In this document: positions 16,566 to 27,387 of the stretch, one piece after another | How the letters are laid out: each line of letters opens with the position of its first letter | Position numbering within the stretch: the stretch's first letter is position 1 | From: Candidatus Desulfobacula maris | Lineage (GTDB): Bacteria; Desulfobacterota; Desulfobacteria; Desulfobacterales; Desulfobacteraceae | Length of the DNA stretch: 38,216 nt | NCBI GenBank assembly: GCA_014383445.1 | Contig: JACNHV010000305.1 | Location: 1-38,216, forward strand | Direction of reading: 5' to 3' | The notes under the pieces: model-generated | Told to the model about the DNA's origin: nothing | What the model saw: the letters and a program-made list of their open reading frames with translations, nothing else | Database searches by the model: none | Program-made: the position numbers and the translations under genes

Positions 16566-17780
16566 TTAATGGGGAGTTAGATTTTTCGTAGAAACGCAGA
16601 CAATGATAAACGATGCCAATGCAAGATACCATCCGGTATAGATACTGAATCCGGCGAAGGATATAACAAAATACAATATAGGCCAACTTATAAAACCAAT
16701 ATGGTGCGAAGTGATATTCTTAAATGTTGATTGTAATACAACAATGGACAGCCATAATGAACATATAAACCCGGTTATACCCGTGCATGATAAGATTTGA
16801 AGCATGTTATTATGGGCATGATAAATATTTTCTTTAAGATGCCATTGTATGCCGCTAGGGTCAATGTATGGTTTTATATCTGATTTTTGTATGAGTTCTG
16901 TAATGGCACTCATATATGATGATATGCCTGCACCAAACAAAGGATTGTCATAAAACAATAAAAATGAAGTTTTCCATATAAAAATTCTTTCATAGACAGA
17001 AGCGAGGTTTCTGAAATTATTTGTCGTATAAAGGTAATAAGAAATGCCTGTAAGAGAAGCTATGCCACAGAGAATCAACAAATAGTTTTTTTTTTTCAAC
17101 ATGAAATAAAATAGCACAAACAAAATACTGCTCAACAGGGCCAAGTGGAGTGTCCGAATATGAAATAGTGTCAAGAAACACAAACCTGTAATAGCTGCAA
17201 TGGAAATTAAAGCCCTTACTTTGTTTTTTTGCGTCGTATCAAAAAGAGCCCATGTAAGAAAAAAAAGTGTATAGAAAGCTATCATGGTTGGATAACGAAC
17301 CCCTTCTTTTTCTTTCTCAAGATACCTTGTAAGCGGTTTCCCCATGAAATCAAACCCAAATATATGGACAAATGCAATATTCAGCAGTGCATAAACAAAC
17401 CCTGCAACAATTCCGTAAAAAAGATATCTAAAGACAGGAAATCTTTGAGATGTTTCTACCATTGCTGCTATGAAAAGCAGGTGTCTTATGATCACAACGT
17501 CATGGAGATAACCTTTGTCACCACCTCCATTTAAAAGAACACTGATTAGAATTGAAATGTATACTGCTATCAGTGGTTTAATGAAGGGCTGCTCAAGTAG
17601 AGTTTTCAGAGAATTGTTTTTGAATTTGATTTGTGCTGCAATCCATATGATTGAGGTTAATGCTATTATTGCTTCAAAAGCACTTGGCCCCAACATAATT
17701 CCAAAGGGGAGAAGAGCCCCCATGATTGCAACATATTTGTCAAATTTTTCCTGTGTTATTTTATGCCCAGCCATACCCAT
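16566..17780 (-). CDS. O-antigen ligase/polymerase-like membrane protein (WaaL/Wzy family)
   Basis: 404 aa, with about ten to twelve predicted membrane helices and one large loop between roughly residues 270 and 330 containing PLFGAGISSYMSAI and a His-rich patch (ENIYHAHNNMLQIL). This H-x-x-N-near-loop arrangement is typical of the Wzy_C ligase domain, which joins undecaprenyl-linked O-antigen to lipid A-core in the periplasm. Start ATG 17780 has AAAGGA 9 bases upstream; the gene begins 3 bases after the acyltransferase. Its place inside the Kdo/lipid A operon favours ligase over polymerase. No wzx or wzy partner lies in the window. Confidence 0.78.
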   Translation of the reverse strand: MGMAGHKITQEKFDKYVAIMGALLPFGIMLGPSAFEAIIALTSIIWIAAQIKFKNNSLKTLLEQPFIKPLIAVYISILISVLLNGGGDKGYLHDVVIIRHLLFIAAMVETSQRFPVFRYLFYGIVAGFVYALLNIAFVHIFGFDFMGKPLTRYLEKEKEGVRYPTMIAFYTLFFLTWALFDTTQKNKVRALISIAAITGLCFLTLFHIRTLHLALLSSILFVLFYFMLKKKNYLLILCGIASLTGISYYLYTTNNFRNLASVYERIFIWKTSFLLFYDNPLFGAGISSYMSAITELIQKSDIKPYIDPSGIQWHLKENIYHAHNNMLQILSCTGITGFICSLWLSIVVLQSTFKNITSHHIGFISWPILYFVISFAGFSIYTGWYLALASFIIVCVSTKNLTPH

Positions 17781-17783
17781 TTT

Positions 17784-18689
17784 TTACGATTCCTTTCTTG
17801 ATATGATACTATAGGGCCTTGTTTTCCATCTGTTGTGAACCCAGAAATATTGATCAGGATATTTTCGTACCATTGATTCAATTGCAGATGTATAGTTCTG
17901 CGTGTTATTCTCAATATCCTTGATCATGTCTCCTGTGGATTGTAAAGGGATATCAGGTAAAAATTCCACCACATAGGTGTTGTCTGTTTTAGCAATATAC
18001 ATAGGCACAACCAGTGCTTTTGTCCTCATGGCAAGAATTGCCATCCCTTTGTTAGTACAGGCAGGTCTGCCAAAAAAATCAACAAAAACTCCATTGTACC
18101 AATCAGCGTTTTGGTCAAGCAAAGTCCCCACAACATCTTTGTTCCTTAAAATAGCATCAATTTTTTTAGCAGCTCCTCTTAAGGGAATCATGGTGACTCC
18201 AAACCTTTGTCTTTCTTCAAGCATCAGCCTTTCCAAGGGTTGAAAATCAAATTTTCTATACGCACCATACATTTTATAATCAGGATCATTACCAAACGCA
18301 CCCACTAAAAGTTCAAAATTTCCCATGTGGCCTGTCAACAGAAGAACACCCCTGCCTTTTTGAAGGGCATTTTTTAAATTTTCATATCCTTTAATTGTAT
18401 AATGTTTTAACAATTCTTCCTGATCCATTCTAAAAGCCCATGCAATATCAAAAATCATATGGACCGTATTTTGGAACACTTGTTTGCCGAGATTGAAAAC
18501 TTGCTCAGGAGAAAATTCTGATTTATATGCGTTGGAAATATTTTTCAGGGCAATATCTTTATGACGTTTGTCCGTTTTAAACCATACAAGCCCGATAATA
18601 TTGGAACAAAATTTTGCAACCGACTGCGGAAGGCACCCCAATAAAATAATAAAAAGTTTAAGTAATTTATAAATTATTTCATTGCTCAT
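17784..18689 (-). CDS. lpxL: Lipid A biosynthesis acyltransferase (LpxL/HtrB family)
   Basis: 301 aa, close to the 306 of E. coli LpxL. A membrane-bound enzyme that adds a secondary acyl chain to Kdo-lipid A. The catalytic H-x4-E is His121 to Glu126 in LLTGHMGNFELL. Other family blocks are an N-terminal hydrophobic anchor (about 10-35), the RGAAKKIDAIL segment, DQNADWYNGVFVDFFGRPA, and the C-terminal QYFWVHNRWKTRP that ends almost all members. It precedes the ligase-like gene by 3 bases and follows kdsB after a 99-base gap. LpxL versus LpxM cannot be told from sequence by eye. Confidence 0.9.
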   Translation of the reverse strand: MSNEIIYKLLKLFIILLGCLPQSVAKFCSNIIGLVWFKTDKRHKDIALKNISNAYKSEFSPEQVFNLGKQVFQNTVHMIFDIAWAFRMDQEELLKHYTIKGYENLKNALQKGRGVLLLTGHMGNFELLVGAFGNDPDYKMYGAYRKFDFQPLERLMLEERQRFGVTMIPLRGAAKKIDAILRNKDVVGTLLDQNADWYNGVFVDFFGRPACTNKGMAILAMRTKALVVPMYIAKTDNTYVVEFLPDIPLQSTGDMIKDIENNTQNYTSAIESMVRKYPDQYFWVHNRWKTRPYSIISRKES

Positions 18690-18788
18690 TATTCATTCAG
18701 CCTTGATTTCCATACATTTTTTTTCTAGACCCCCCATTGGGTATGACAGGTGGTATGAAGTCTTTTATAATGAGATTGCATTCTTAAA

Positions 18789-19523
18789 TTAAGGAAATAA
18801 AAGTTTTTCTTCAACCCTTTTTATATCGCAAGGCAGATCAATTTCCAGAGAATCGTATTGGGTGATAACCACCTTGATTCTATAGCCGAATTCCAGCACT
18901 CTTAATTGTTCAAGTTTTTCAATATGCTCACAGGTTCCTGTGGGAAGTGCAACCAAAGTGTCCAGAAAACTTTTTTTGTAGGCGTAAAAGCCAAGGTGCT
19001 TGTAAAAATCCGCCTTTGTCTCCGGGTCCCTTGGATAGGGGATCTGGGCCCTTGAAAAATACAGGGCAAATCCATTGTTATCAAAAGTCACCTTTACATC
19101 TTTGGGATCAGTGATTTCTCTTTTATCTGTTATCTTGAATGCAAGGGTTGACATGACAAGGTCAGGATCATTAGAAAAGGGTGAAATCATTTCATCAATG
19201 GTCAAGGGATTAAACACGGGCTGGTCTCCCTGGATATTGACAACAATGTCATCTGGCCCAAGGTTTAAAATATCAGCAGTCTGAGCCACCCTGTCAGTTC
19301 CGGAACGGCATTCCTCGGATGTCATCACGGCAATACCGCCAAAACCTTCAACTGCCTTGAATATCCGCTCATCATCCGTTGCCACGATTGTTTTTGAAAC
19401 AGCAGGTGATTTTTGAGTCTGTTCATACACCCTTTGTATCATAGGCTTTCCTGCAACAAGGGCCAAAGGTTTTCCTTTAAACCGGCTTGATCCGTACCTG
19501 GATGGTATTACCGCAATTGTCAT
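18789..19523 (-). CDS. kdsB: CMP-Kdo (probably CMP-Kdo8N) cytidylyltransferase
   Basis: 244 aa, close to the usual ~248. It activates the octulosonate as CMP-sugar in the cytoplasm. Hallmarks: AVIPSRYGSSRFKGKPLA at the N-terminus (CTP binding), TSEECRSGTDRVAQ, the metal-site region VVNIQGDQPV, and FYKHLGFYAYKKSFL towards the C-terminus. It begins 11 bases after kdnB in the order kdnA-kdnB-kdsB. In Shewanella the KdsB encoded with kdnA/kdnB prefers the 8-amino sugar (Kdo8N); the same preference is inferred here from context. Specificity-determining residues were not identified by eye. Confidence 0.92.
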   Translation of the reverse strand: MTIAVIPSRYGSSRFKGKPLALVAGKPMIQRVYEQTQKSPAVSKTIVATDDERIFKAVEGFGGIAVMTSEECRSGTDRVAQTADILNLGPDDIVVNIQGDQPVFNPLTIDEMISPFSNDPDLVMSTLAFKITDKREITDPKDVKVTFDNNGFALYFSRAQIPYPRDPETKADFYKHLGFYAYKKSFLDTLVALPTGTCEHIEKLEQLRVLEFGYRIKVVITQYDSLEIDLPCDIKRVEEKLLFP

Positions 19524-19534
19524 GGGTTTCTCAT

Positions 19535-21804
<2,270 letters not shown>

Positions 21805-22017
21805 TTATAATACATTGATAGTTTAATCTTTTTAAGTCAGGCACTAAGTATCATAATAAACAACCAATTTTCAAGGTCTGCCCAAATAAATTGCAGGACA
21901 AAGGCAAGTAAAGGAATACAAACCTAAGAAAATTGTTTTATTAAGAAAGAAAATTAACCTCGACCAGGTTCTTTTGGAGGGCCGGGTTTCGCCTGACCAT
22001 GTATCATGGTAATTGCT

Positions 22018-22055
22018 ATTCAGCCAAAATGCCAATCCTGGCATTTTGGCTGAAT
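22018..22055. repeat. Perfect 17-bp inverted repeat, 4-base loop
   Basis: ATTCAGCCAAAATGCCA (22018-22034), loop ATCC, then its exact reverse complement (22039-22055). It is not followed by a T tract on either strand, so it is not an ordinary terminator. It sits in the 410-base gap between kdnA and the SpmA-SpmB gene; on the minus strand it lies upstream of kdnA. A GC-rich stretch with a weaker inverted pair (GCCC...GGGC, 22084-22095) is nearby. No convincing gene is present in the gap. Confidence 0.85.
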
Positions 22056-22106
22056 ACAAGAAATTCTTATTTATAAACAGCCATGCCCTGGCGGGCACAA
22101 CAAATT

Positions 22107-22194
22107 ATGAAAGAGTAATGAGATGTGAGACGTGAGGGAAGCTAAGCTGACAGTTTTTTCTCACTACTCAAAACTCATATCTCAATACTTTCAT
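22107..22194. repeat. Imperfect inverted repeat after the SpmA-SpmB gene
   Basis: ATGAAAG (22107-22113) pairs with CTTTCAT (22188-22194), and the GAGATGTGAGACGTGAG-like inner arm pairs imperfectly with the TCACTACTCAAAACTCATATCTC arm. The element begins 9 bases past the stop of the minus-strand SpmA-SpmB gene. It could act as a weak terminator or be an interspersed palindromic repeat; a related GTGAACGGTGAG string occurs at about 26161-26172. Confidence 0.55.
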
Positions 22195-22202
22195 ATAAAC
22201 GT

Positions 22203-23492
22203 CTAATTGAAAAACAATGAACAAGCCAGGATTGCGAACAGGACGCCGGCCACATCTGCAGTTAAGGCTGTCACAAGGGCGTGTCGGATCCTTTTTATCT
22301 GAACTGCTCCAAAATATACGGCCATAACATAAAATGTGGTTTCTGTTGATCCTTGCAAGGTAGAAACCAGAAGCCCTGTATAACTGTCCGGCCCTATAGC
22401 TGGATCATTAATAATAGATGCCAGGATGGCATAGGCACCAGATCCGGAAAGCGGCCTCATTAATGCCATGGGTAATGCCTCTGCCGGAAGACCGAAACTT
22501 TCTGTAACACTTGAAAGAGCATTAACAATAATCTGCAACCCTCCACTGGCCTTCAGCATACCTACTGCTACAAGGATGGCAACCATGTAGGGTATAATTC
22601 GTAATGCCACCTGAAAACCTTCTTTAGCTCCTTCGACAAAGACTTCATAAATTTGAACCTTTTTAATTAAGCCAAATCCTAAAAACCCAACCACCAAACC
22701 GGGTAAAATCCAGGGTGATACTGAATGTCCAAAAAGTATTGCTACTGGAATCAGGGAAGCAAGAACCCCAAGAGCCAAGATAGAAACCCACAAGGGATAT
22801 CCATCAGAAGCATCTTTTAGTGTGTCATCTGTTGACGTGTCGCAAGCCACTCTTCCATTCTTTTTTATTATAGCTACATGTTTTTGTGGAAAAAAACGTT
22901 GATAAACTTTGGCAGCAATGATGGCAACGCTTGTGGAACCGATGGTGGCAAATAATGTTGTAGGTAAAATAGCAGCCGGATCAATGGAACCTGCTGCGGC
23001 CCTCAGGGCAATCACTCCCGTGGGCAGAAGCGTAACGGAAGATGTATTTATAGCCATGAAAAGTGCCATGGCATTCGTGGCCTCACCTTTCACTGGATTG
23101 AGCCTGTCCAGCTCCTGCATGGCCCGTATGCCAAAAGGGGTGGCTGCATTACCCAGTCCCAACGCATTGGCAGCAAGGTTTAAAATCATGGCTCCCATGG
23201 CAGGGTGATCTGCTGGCACATCTGGAAAGAGCCTGACCATTAAAGGACGTATCAATTTTGCCAGAATGGTTAGCATTCCACCGACTTCAGCTACCTTCAT
23301 TAATCCTAGAAATAGTGCCATCACCCCAACAAGGCCAATGGCGAGATCAACAGCTGCACCGGCAGAATCAATCATTGCCTTTGAAAGGATCTCCATGGGC
23401 ATCTGATCTGCCTGACCTGGAATAAAGATAATCTGCTGCCAGCCTGCACAGACAAAAGCTAAAAAAACAATAATGATAAATATTTTATTCAT
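22203..23492 (-). CDS. SpmA-SpmB fusion, nucleoside recognition (Gate) domain membrane protein
   Basis: 429 aa, polytopic. The first half matches spore maturation protein A (KVAEVGGMLTILAKLIRPL, NLAANALGLGNAATPFGIRAMQEL, NAMALFMAINTSSVTLLP). The second half matches SpmB (FVEGAKEGFQVALRIIPYMVAILVAVGML, MALMRPLSGSGAYA, DSYTGLLVSTLQGSTETTFYVMAVYFG). The linker near residues 205-230 is hydrophilic. Separate spmA and spmB are known in spore formers; fused forms occur in many non-sporulating bacteria, where they are presumed transporters or membrane organisers of unknown substrate. AAGGTGA precedes ATG 23492. It stands alone, with long non-coding gaps on both sides. Confidence 0.85.
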   Translation of the reverse strand: MNKIFIIIVFLAFVCAGWQQIIFIPGQADQMPMEILSKAMIDSAGAAVDLAIGLVGVMALFLGLMKVAEVGGMLTILAKLIRPLMVRLFPDVPADHPAMGAMILNLAANALGLGNAATPFGIRAMQELDRLNPVKGEATNAMALFMAINTSSVTLLPTGVIALRAAAGSIDPAAILPTTLFATIGSTSVAIIAAKVYQRFFPQKHVAIIKKNGRVACDTSTDDTLKDASDGYPLWVSILALGVLASLIPVAILFGHSVSPWILPGLVVGFLGFGLIKKVQIYEVFVEGAKEGFQVALRIIPYMVAILVAVGMLKASGGLQIIVNALSSVTESFGLPAEALPMALMRPLSGSGAYAILASIINDPAIGPDSYTGLLVSTLQGSTETTFYVMAVYFGAVQIKRIRHALVTALTADVAGVLFAILACSLFFN

Positions 23493-23861
23493 TTCACCTT
23501 TTTATTAAAAACTAATTCTGTTGTTTCTCACGCTTAACATAACTTACCATTTCTTAATAGAGCAATTTTTAAAAATATCCTAAAAAACTGTTCCTGAATT
23601 GAGCTATTTTCGATTTTATTTTTGCTCTAATTTCAGGTTTTTTCTTATCAATTTAATGAAATTTAATAAATGCAGATTTAGAGACAGATAGCTTAAAAAC
23701 ATGGGAGGACAGATCCCCTGGCCGGGATATCTGAAAAATCGACGGTTTTCAGTCGAGCACTATTTATATCATTGACATAATATGTACTTGCCTTAGAATT
23801 ACGGGGCTGATACACATCAAAGTCGATTATTTGTATTGTACAAGGAGAAATACAACTATTA
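23493..23861. other. Non-coding gap with two small hairpins
   Basis: This 369-base gap separates divergently read genes (SpmA-SpmB on minus, MFS on plus). I see no supported gene. It holds two adjacent hairpins: CAGATCCC...GGGATATCTG (23710-23733) and TCGAC/GTCGA with an 8-base loop (23739-23756). They may be leader structures of the MFS transcript or remnants of a repeat. The left half is very A+T-rich and should contain the SpmA-SpmB promoter, but no clear consensus stands out. Confidence 0.5.
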
Positions 23862-25157
23862 ATGGAATCAAATAAACTGACCGGGCCGCCCATGAAGCTG
23901 GCCTGGTTTATCTGGGGCCTGGGTGCCCTTTTTTATCTGGCCGGATTTTTTCAGCGAGTGGCCCCGGCAGTCATGACCCAGGAGCTGATGCAGGATTTTC
24001 ATATCTCTGCCTCGGGTCTGGGCCATCTGTCCGGGCTATATTTTTATGCCTATGTGGCCATGCAGATTCCCACGGGGATCCTGGCCGATACCCTGGGTCC
24101 GAGAAAACTCTTGACAGCTGGTTGCATGGTGGCGGGACTGGGCACCCTGCTTTTTGCCCTGTCCCCGGGATTTTTCTGGGCCGGGCTTGGCCGGCTTCTC
24201 ATAGGCGGGTCTGTGGCCGTTGCCTTTGTGGGACTGCTAAAGCTCTCCTCTTCCTGGTTTCCAAAAAAAATCTATGCCTTTGTTGCGGGCAATGCCATAT
24301 CCATCGGGCTCATCGGGGCTGTGACAGCAGGCCCTCCTTTACGGTTCCTCATGGATACTTTTCACTGGCGCCAGGTCATAAGTGTCACTGGCCTGATGAC
24401 CCTTGTTCTGGGCGGGGTGATCTGGTTTGTTGTCAGGGATTGGCCCCAGGAAAAGGGATATCCGGGCTTTACACAAAGGATACCAACGTCTGCATCATTG
24501 TCTTCGTATAGAATATGGCAGGATCTTTTCAATGTGTTTAAATATCGGAATACCTGGCTTTTATTTGTCATTCCCGGCGGAATTGTGGGGTGTATCCTTA
24601 CTTTTTCCGGTCTTTGGGGTGTGCCTTATCTGATCTCTCATCACGGCTTAAGCCCGGGAAGAGCGGCTTCCCTGACCTCTGTTCTGCTCATTGGCTGGGC
24701 CTTTGGCTCTCCTTTTTTCGGATGGCTGTCCGATCAGATGGGAAAAAGAAAACCCCTGTATATTGCAGGAACCATGGTGGCTGCTCTGGGATGGTCATTG
24801 ATCCTTTTTTACGAAAGCCTTTCCTTTTTTCAACTGGGTATGATTCTTTTTTTTACCGGATTTTTTTCCGGTTGCATGATTGTCAGTTTTTCGTTTGTCA
24901 TTGAATCTGTTCCTTCATCATTGTCCGGAACAGTCTCAGGCCTGACCAACATGGGGGTGATGATGGGGCCTATGTTGCTCCAGCCGCTTGTGGGCCGTAT
25001 ACTGGATTATCATTGGACAGGTCAGATGATGGACGGGGTAAGAATTTATTCTCTTGATGCTTATGAGTATGGTTTTATTCCCATGATGGCATGGGTTATT
25101 TTATCTGTTGGACTCCTGTTTTTTACCAAAGAGACCCACTGCCGTCAGATGGTCTGA
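23862..25157 (+). CDS. MFS transporter
   Basis: 431 aa with about 12 membrane spans. MFS features: an N-terminal bundle starting WFIWGLGALFYLAGFFQRVAPAV, the loop 2-3 motif GILADTLGPRKLL, the matching loop 8-9 motif GWLSDQMGKRKPL, and a G-rich helix 5 segment. The N-terminal style (FFQRVAP..M..EL) resembles sugar-phosphate/organic anion permeases; the substrate is unknown. ATG 23862 has AAGGAG 14 bases upstream, which is long; ATG 23892 is another possible start. The gene uses visibly more GCC, CTG and GGC codons than its neighbours, suggesting a separate origin. The EamA transporter gene follows after 29 bases. Confidence 0.85.
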   Translation: MESNKLTGPPMKLAWFIWGLGALFYLAGFFQRVAPAVMTQELMQDFHISASGLGHLSGLYFYAYVAMQIPTGILADTLGPRKLLTAGCMVAGLGTLLFALSPGFFWAGLGRLLIGGSVAVAFVGLLKLSSSWFPKKIYAFVAGNAISIGLIGAVTAGPPLRFLMDTFHWRQVISVTGLMTLVLGGVIWFVVRDWPQEKGYPGFTQRIPTSASLSSYRIWQDLFNVFKYRNTWLLFVIPGGIVGCILTFSGLWGVPYLISHHGLSPGRAASLTSVLLIGWAFGSPFFGWLSDQMGKRKPLYIAGTMVAALGWSLILFYESLSFFQLGMILFFTGFFSGCMIVSFSFVIESVPSSLSGTVSGLTNMGVMMGPMLLQPLVGRILDYHWTGQMMDGVRIYSLDAYEYGFIPMMAWVILSVGLLFFTKETHCRQMV

Positions 25158-25186
25158 AACCGGCCCCCTGAAAAAAGGAATGAATA

Positions 25187-26107
25187 TTGAATCAAAAATC
25201 TGATAGCTCTAAAAACCTTCTGTATCTGTTCATGGTGCTTCATGTGCTTGGTGCAGCCGGCACATTTATTCTCAGCAAAGCTGCTGCCATAAGTTTTGCA
25301 AACCCCATGGTATTAACCGTTTCCAGGGGTCTTGGATGTGCTGTTATTTTTCTTATATTTACGGGATGGAAAATTCCTAAGCCTGATTTTACCATAAGAG
25401 AATGGTTTTTGCTTCTGGGGCTGGGGGTGCTGCTGGTTCCTTTGAATCAATATTGTTTTTTAAAAGGCCTTGAGCTCAGTGTTCCTGGGCATTCCGCACT
25501 TATCTATGCCATGACCCCCATTGGTGTGCTTTTATTGTCAAGTATCCGGGTTAAGAAAATGCCTTCTTTGAAGAAATTTTCAGGGGTTTTCCTGGCCTTT
25601 TCAGGGGTGATAATTGTTTTGCGGCCATGGGCATCCGGAGGGCAGGTCAGTGAACTGAGAACCGGTGATCTCTGGTTGATCGGTGCTGTTTTTTCCTGGG
25701 TGCTGTATACAATCCTGGCAAGTGACATCTGCAAGAAAAAGAATGCCGTGATGGTCACGGCCTGGAGCCTGATTTTAGGTGTTCTCATCATGCTGCCCAT
25801 GGCGGCTGGACCAATGATGACATTTGATTTTTCTGCTGTTTCAAATGCGGGATGGTTTGGGCTAGGATATATGATTGTGATTACCAGCACTGTGATGATG
25901 ATATTATGGAACATCCTTTTGCAGCACCTGACACCTGTCCAGGTGGCAATTACAACCAATGCTCAACCGCTTGCAACCACACTTCTTGTGGCAGTCGCAT
26001 CGGCAGCAGGATATCTTTCGGGTGATCAGGATCTGGGTGTCATGTTTATCCTGGGTATGGTTTTGTCACTTTCAGGTGTGATGATGATACAGAAAGTCCG
26101 GGATTGA
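25187..26107 (+). CDS. EamA/DMT superfamily transporter
   Basis: 306 aa, starting at TTG 25187 with AAGGA 7 bases upstream. Ten predicted helices in two EamA repeats: about 10-145 (LGLEL-type segment GLELSVPGHSALIYAMTPIGVLLL) and about 160-300 (ending MFILGMVLSLSGVMMI). Family members are metabolite or drug exporters and uptake carriers of the inner membrane. It follows the MFS gene closely and may share its transcript. Substrate cannot be inferred. The remaining 119-base gap before the radical SAM gene carries a perfect hairpin. Confidence 0.85.
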   Translation: MNQKSDSSKNLLYLFMVLHVLGAAGTFILSKAAAISFANPMVLTVSRGLGCAVIFLIFTGWKIPKPDFTIREWFLLLGLGVLLVPLNQYCFLKGLELSVPGHSALIYAMTPIGVLLLSSIRVKKMPSLKKFSGVFLAFSGVIIVLRPWASGGQVSELRTGDLWLIGAVFSWVLYTILASDICKKKNAVMVTAWSLILGVLIMLPMAAGPMMTFDFSAVSNAGWFGLGYMIVITSTVMMILWNILLQHLTPVQVAITTNAQPLATTLLVAVASAAGYLSGDQDLGVMFILGMVLSLSGVMMIQKVRD

Positions 26108-26130
26108 CTTTGGGTGTTCAGATGATAAAA

Positions 26131-26155
26131 TGCGAATTGCAGATTGCAATTCGCA
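26131..26155. repeat. Perfect 11-bp inverted repeat with 3-base loop
   Basis: TGCGAATTGCA (26131-26141), loop GAT, then TGCAATTCGCA (26145-26155). It lies 23 bases after the EamA stop with no T tract, and is followed by GTGAACGGTGAG-type sequence. More like an interspersed palindromic repeat than a terminator. Confidence 0.75.
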
Positions 26156-26226
26156 AATGGTGAACGGTGAGTGGGTTAGGTTGAAATGGTAGGGATGAAA
26201 AAAATATGTAGTTATGAAGGGTTTTC

Positions 26227-27387
26227 ATGGAAAAGAATAAAATAGATAAGTACAAAGGGTTTGAACAGGGTCCCATTCGTCCTCCCAGTGAGGCAAGCAG
26301 TCTTTTAATACGGCTGACACGAAATTGTCCCTGGAATCAATGTACATTTTGCAGGGTGTATAAAAAAGGGAAATTCTCTTTAAGAATAGTTGAAAATATT
26401 ATTAAAGATATTGACGTTCTGCATGGCTATATTGAAGGGGTCAAAAGAATTGTTAAGCCGGGTGGATATGCCAGTAGTGAGGTTATTAACACCCTTTACA
26501 ATAGTTTTAAAGAAAAAGACCGGATGGCTTTTAATGCTGCCATGAACTGGTATGCATCAGGGATGAGATCCATTTTTTTACAGGATGCCAATTCTTTGAT
26601 CATGAAGCCCGATAACCTGGTATTTGTGCTGGAGCATATAAAAAAATGTTTTCCAGATGTGGACAGGATTACATCCTATGCAAGAAGTCATACCATTGCC
26701 AGAATCAAGCAGAATGATCTGCAACGGATGGCCAAGGCAGGATTAAACCGCATTCATGTGGGTATGGAATCCGGATCTGATATAGTATTAAAGAAAATAA
26801 ACAAAGGGACCACCAAAGCTGTCCATATCAAGGCGGGTCTGAAGGTAAAGCAGGCAGGGATGGAATTGTCGGAATACGTTATGCCGGGTCTTGGAGGTAT
26901 CGAATATTCCATAGAACATGCCCTGGAAACGGCTTCTGCCCTCAACAGCATTAATCCTGATTTTATCAGGATCAGGACCCTGGCAGTGACAAACGGAACC
27001 GCTCTTGCCAAAGAAGCTGAAAAAGGAGAGTTTGAAAAACCCACGGATGTCATGATGGCCAAGGAGTTAAGGCTGTTTATCGAAAGCCTTGACGGGATCG
27101 ATTCCTATATCAAAAGCGATCATATCCTGAATCTGTTTGAGACCATTAATGGAAAACTGCCGGAAGATAAAGAAAAAATGATTGGTATTATTGATCAGTT
27201 TTTTGAGTTTGAACCGGAAAAAAGGATTTTATACCAGGTCGGCAGACGGATGGGATTTTTCCGGGGACCCGAAGATATGGATACAAGTCCACATCTTGAA
27301 AGGGTAAAGCAGGCCTGTAATCATTATGGGGTAACGCCCCAAAATGTTGATTCCGTGATTGATGAATTGATGAAGCGTTTTGTGTGA
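26227..27387 (+). CDS. Radical SAM protein of unknown substrate (COG1032-like)
   Basis: 386 aa. The cluster motif is NCPWNQCTFC, with cysteines 34, 39 and 42, a CX4CX2C spacing instead of the canonical CX3CX2C. Downstream lie the radical SAM barrel features: ITSYARSHTIARIK, GLNRIHVGMESGSDIVLKKINKG (SAM contact strand) and YVMPGLGGIEYS. No B12-binding or SPASM domain is apparent. The C-terminal ~100 residues look helical. ATG 26227 is preceded by GAAGGG. The gene overlaps hemW by 8 bases, so the two are co-expressed. Function unknown; related proteins are common in anaerobes. Confidence 0.85.
   Translation: MEKNKIDKYKGFEQGPIRPPSEASSLLIRLTRNCPWNQCTFCRVYKKGKFSLRIVENIIKDIDVLHGYIEGVKRIVKPGGYASSEVINTLYNSFKEKDRMAFNAAMNWYASGMRSIFLQDANSLIMKPDNLVFVLEHIKKCFPDVDRITSYARSHTIARIKQNDLQRMAKAGLNRIHVGMESGSDIVLKKINKGTTKAVHIKAGLKVKQAGMELSEYVMPGLGGIEYSIEHALETASALNSINPDFIRIRTLAVTNGTALAKEAEKGEFEKPTDVMMAKELRLFIESLDGIDSYIKSDHILNLFETINGKLPEDKEKMIGIIDQFFEFEPEKRILYQVGRRMGFFRGPEDMDTSPHLERVKQACNHYGVTPQNVDSVIDELMKRFV

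Noticed and set aside
21871-22098. A 75-codon open frame on the minus strand between kdnA and the SpmA-SpmB gene
   Set aside because: It runs through the perfect 17-bp palindrome, has unusual composition and no recognisable protein features or good start; most likely a chance frame in a repeat.
23693-23893. A 66-codon minus-strand frame overlapping the MFS start
   Set aside because: It covers the two hairpins and the ribosome binding site region of the MFS gene and lacks coding character.
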